From: Salmonella enterica subsp. enterica serovar Choleraesuis
GTDB lineage: Bacteria > Pseudomonadota > Gammaproteobacteria > Enterobacterales > Enterobacteriaceae
Direction: 5' to 3'
NCBI GenBank assembly: GCA_022846635.1
Contig: AP025685.1
Location: 3,596,001 to 3,660,000, forward strand
Length of the DNA: 64,000 nucleotides
Notes under the pieces: model-generated
Told to the model about the DNA's origin: nothing
What the model saw: the letters and a program-made list of their open reading frames with translations, nothing else
The model's database searches: none
Part shown: one piece after another, positions 63,560 to 64,000 of the stretch
Layout: each line of letters begins with the position of its first letter
Numbering within the stretch: position 1 is the stretch's first letter
Program-made: the position numbers and the translations under genes

Positions 63560-64000
63560 ATGGGCTCGACCAAAAAAGGGATGTTAAGCGTCCTGGCCGC
63601 CGCCACCCTGTGGGGCAGCTCCGGCGTCTGCGCGCAGTACATCATGCAACAAAGCCATATGTCCTCCACCTTTCTGACCATGATTCGTCTGCTTTTTGCC
63701 GGTGTGATTTTACTCATACTTTCATTTACTCATGGCGATAAGATCTTCGCACCGTTTAAAAACCGGCGGGATGCCCTGAGCCTGATAATATTTTCCCTGG
63801 TGGGTTCGCTCACGGTGCAGCTGACTTTTATGCTCACCATCGAAAAATCCAACGCCGCTACCGCCACCGTGCTGCAATTTCTGTCGCCGACGATTATCGT
63901 GGCCTGGTTTGCGCTGGCCGGGAAAAAACGCCCGGGGCCGTTTGTGCTTACGGCAATACTCACATCGCTTTTCGGAACGTTTTTACTGGTGACTCACGGC
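63560..64000 (+). CDS. yicL: EamA/DMT-family transporter YicL, 5' part
   Basis: 147 codons are visible before the window ends, with no stop. They match E. coli YicL closely ([60 protein letters not shown]). Five membrane segments of the expected ten are present. The start at 63560 follows GAGAGAAAA. Divergent from cbpA across ~240 bases. The transported compound is unknown. Confidence 0.9.
   Translation, partial: MGSTKKGMLSVLAAATLWGSSGVCAQYIMQQSHMSSTFLTMIRLLFAGVILLILSFTHGDKIFAPFKNRRDALSLIIFSLVGSLTVQLTFMLTIEKSNAATATVLQFLSPTIIVAWFALAGKKRPGPFVLTAILTSLFGTFLLVTHG

Overview
The window comes from a chromosome of a member of the Enterobacteriaceae. Many proteins match Escherichia or Klebsiella families almost end to end: CadA/CadB, UxuA/UxuB/UxuR, CynR/T/S/X, BudA/BudB, Gss, GlgS, CbpA/CbpM and YicL. 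The genus cannot be fixed from the sequence alone. Most of the window is an accessory metabolic and surface-adaptation region. The last ~5 kb (gss, glgS, cbpAM, yicL) looks like ordinary enterobacterial backbone.

Region 1 (1-15.2 kb). The 3' end of an OprD-type porin is followed, on the minus strand, by a long glycyl-radical microcompartment operon for anaerobic choline degradation (type II cut / GRM2). Transcription order is three near-identical BMC-H shell genes, aldehyde dehydrogenase, a pentameric vertex protein, alcohol dehydrogenase, the long form of choline TMA-lyase CutC, its activase CutD, a BMC-H with a long tail, a PduL phosphotransacylase, an unrecognised flavoprotein-like gene and a pair of SMR transporters. 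Choline is cleaved to trimethylamine and acetaldehyde inside the shell; acetaldehyde is then dismutated to ethanol and acetyl-CoA/acetyl-phosphate. Upstream lie ~0.8 kb of non-coding DNA (a 17-bp palindrome and a 14-copy 9-bp tandem repeat) and a three-gene regulatory group: TetR, a membrane-anchored ToxR/CadC-type regulator and a FidL-like membrane protein.

Region 2 (15.2-31 kb). A 1862-residue trimeric autotransporter adhesin sits with a SadB-like lipoprotein partner. After ~0.8 kb of AT-rich DNA come cadBA (lysine decarboxylase and lysine/cadaverine antiporter, without an adjacent cadC), a DUF3142 protein with a large exported partner, and a DUF2236 protein.

Region 3 (30.5-37.3 kb). A hexuronate block: uxuA-uxuB-uxaC and uxuR on the minus strand, with a divergent ExuT-type transporter.

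Region 4 (37.3-42.2 kb). A repeat-rich island. Several copies of a ~650-720 bp unit, each opening with a palindrome and a strong terminator-like hairpin, surround an AT-rich three-gene cassette: an unknown membrane-active protein, a small membrane protein and Hcp, the type VI secretion tube protein. The cassette lies between the left and right ends of one such unit, like cargo. This is the best candidate for an undescribed system: an orphan Hcp / effector / immunity cassette array. An unrecognised 284-residue protein with a C-terminal membrane hairpin follows.

Region 5 (42.2-47.7 kb). A mannose-family PTS (IIA, IIB, IIC, IID) with a clear sigma-54 promoter and a LevR/DgaR-type sigma-54 activator. 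No catabolic enzyme genes follow.

Region 6 (48-64 kb). A TPP riboswitch and tenA-thiZ-thiX-thiY (thiamine precursor salvage); budR with divergent budA-budB (acetoin); cynR with divergent cynT-cynS-deaminase-cynX (cyanate); gss; glgS; cbpA-cbpM; and the 5' part of yicL.

Coordinates, motifs and residue counts were read from the sequence. Family names rest on recalled similarity; no database search was run.
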